A stretch of DNA of 64,000 nt. It comes from Prorocentrum cordatum (taxonomy: Eukaryota > Sar > Dinophyceae > Prorocentrales > Prorocentraceae). Positions 63,655-64,000 of the stretch are shown in pieces (the stretch's first letter is position 1; each line of letters opens with the position of its first letter). The translations under genes were made by a program, and so were the position numbers. The notes below the pieces were generated by a model. It ran no database searches and had not been told where the DNA came from. It saw nothing but the letters and a program-made list of their open reading frames with translations. Location: contig CAUYUJ010014751.1 of NCBI GenBank assembly GCA_963575745.1, positions 148,125 to 212,124 on the forward strand, written 5' to 3'.

Positions 63655-64000
63655 GGAGGAGGACTGGCAAGTTGTCGTCCACATCATCGTATGTCTTCGT
63701 GCAGTGGGCTACAGCCAAGTCGCGTCACAAATCCTGGCGCTTCCACTCGCTTCGCACGGCCCTGGGGGGGGAGGAGGAAGCCCCCCCCAAGAGCGGAGGG
63801 TGCGAACCCGACCCATCTGCCCCCGCAGCGCGCGGCCTCTCCGAAGCCAAGCGGGCAGACGCCGGTCGGGCCCGTGGGGGAGCACCCCCCCCCCACCCCC
63901 AGGGCGGGTTGGGCGGGCCAGCGACAGCACGTGGTCACTATGGACCCGAAGAAATGGCCCCATTCGCCCAGTGAGCGCAGCAGGCCACTATGGGCCACCG
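63655..64000. other. Window end; no gene recognised
   Basis: Mixed sequence with G- and C-runs. No frame stands out as protein, and nothing ties it to the exon-like segments on the minus strand. Confidence 0.4.

Overview
This is a eukaryotic nuclear sequence, most likely from a dinoflagellate; a Prorocentrum-like species is my best guess. The evidence is GC-rich DNA with almost no conventional long genes, very large GGA/TCC and GAT/ATC microsatellites, several families of small inverted-repeat elements, reverse-transcriptase debris, and short exon-like segments whose junctions fit AG|G with GT, GC or GA donors. There is no operon structure, no ribosome-binding-site context, no rRNA gene and no CRISPR array. 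A run of 100 N (25479-25578) marks an assembly gap. Nearly all long open frames are translations of trinucleotide repeats (poly-Glu, poly-Arg, poly-Leu, poly-Ser, poly-Asp) and are not genes.

The best coding evidence is on the minus strand. Three short segments, at 40252-40190, 32946-32892 and 29925-29848, join in phase into one cysteine-containing module of about 65 residues (GC-MRMPSGCPK, then ELWRHDTWAE, then GC-KRK-VWDGYC-SQDAQMIFV). Paralogous copies of the first and last segments lie at 12365-12304 and 2996-2949, on the same strand. Other repeated exon-like segments on that strand read LVPQ (3.7 and 10.1 kb) and VG-TPY-WSGPT (34.3 and 39.4 kb). The simplest reading is one or more minus-strand genes whose tiny exons are separated by multi-kilobase introns filled with the repeats listed here.

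Between the second and third segments lies the best continuous gene: a 232-codon ORF with a heptad-like region and an RRM-like tail (32573-31875). A 50-codon ORF follows with an ATGA overlap, then a Pro/Gln-rich linker and two degenerate zinc-motif-like modules (to about 30.7 kb). This resembles the 5' half of a LINE-type retroelement. Decayed coding stretches occur at 0.56-1.7 kb and 15.2-19.3 kb (minus) and 34.65-38.7 kb (plus, including an RT-finger-like segment).

Layout: 0-13 kb, foldbacks, small inverted-repeat elements (families A, B, C, D), family F repeats and GGA tracts. 13-22 kb, GAT tract and decayed coding. 22-26 kb, G-run repeats, a GCTCGC palindromic satellite, a 700-bp ATC tract and the gap. 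26-33 kb, a 1-kb GGA tract, the LINE-like ORFs and exons. 33-41 kb, elements A3, F and D2, RT debris and exons. 41-50 kb, G/C-run arrays, a 101-bp satellite, a purine/pyrimidine switch, a 73-bp satellite and more family F. 50-58 kb, a sea of degenerate CCAAGAGGCC-type repeats carrying a conserved three-hairpin module and a 428-bp higher-order repeat. 58-64 kb, microsatellites, a foldback and a long TCC tract.
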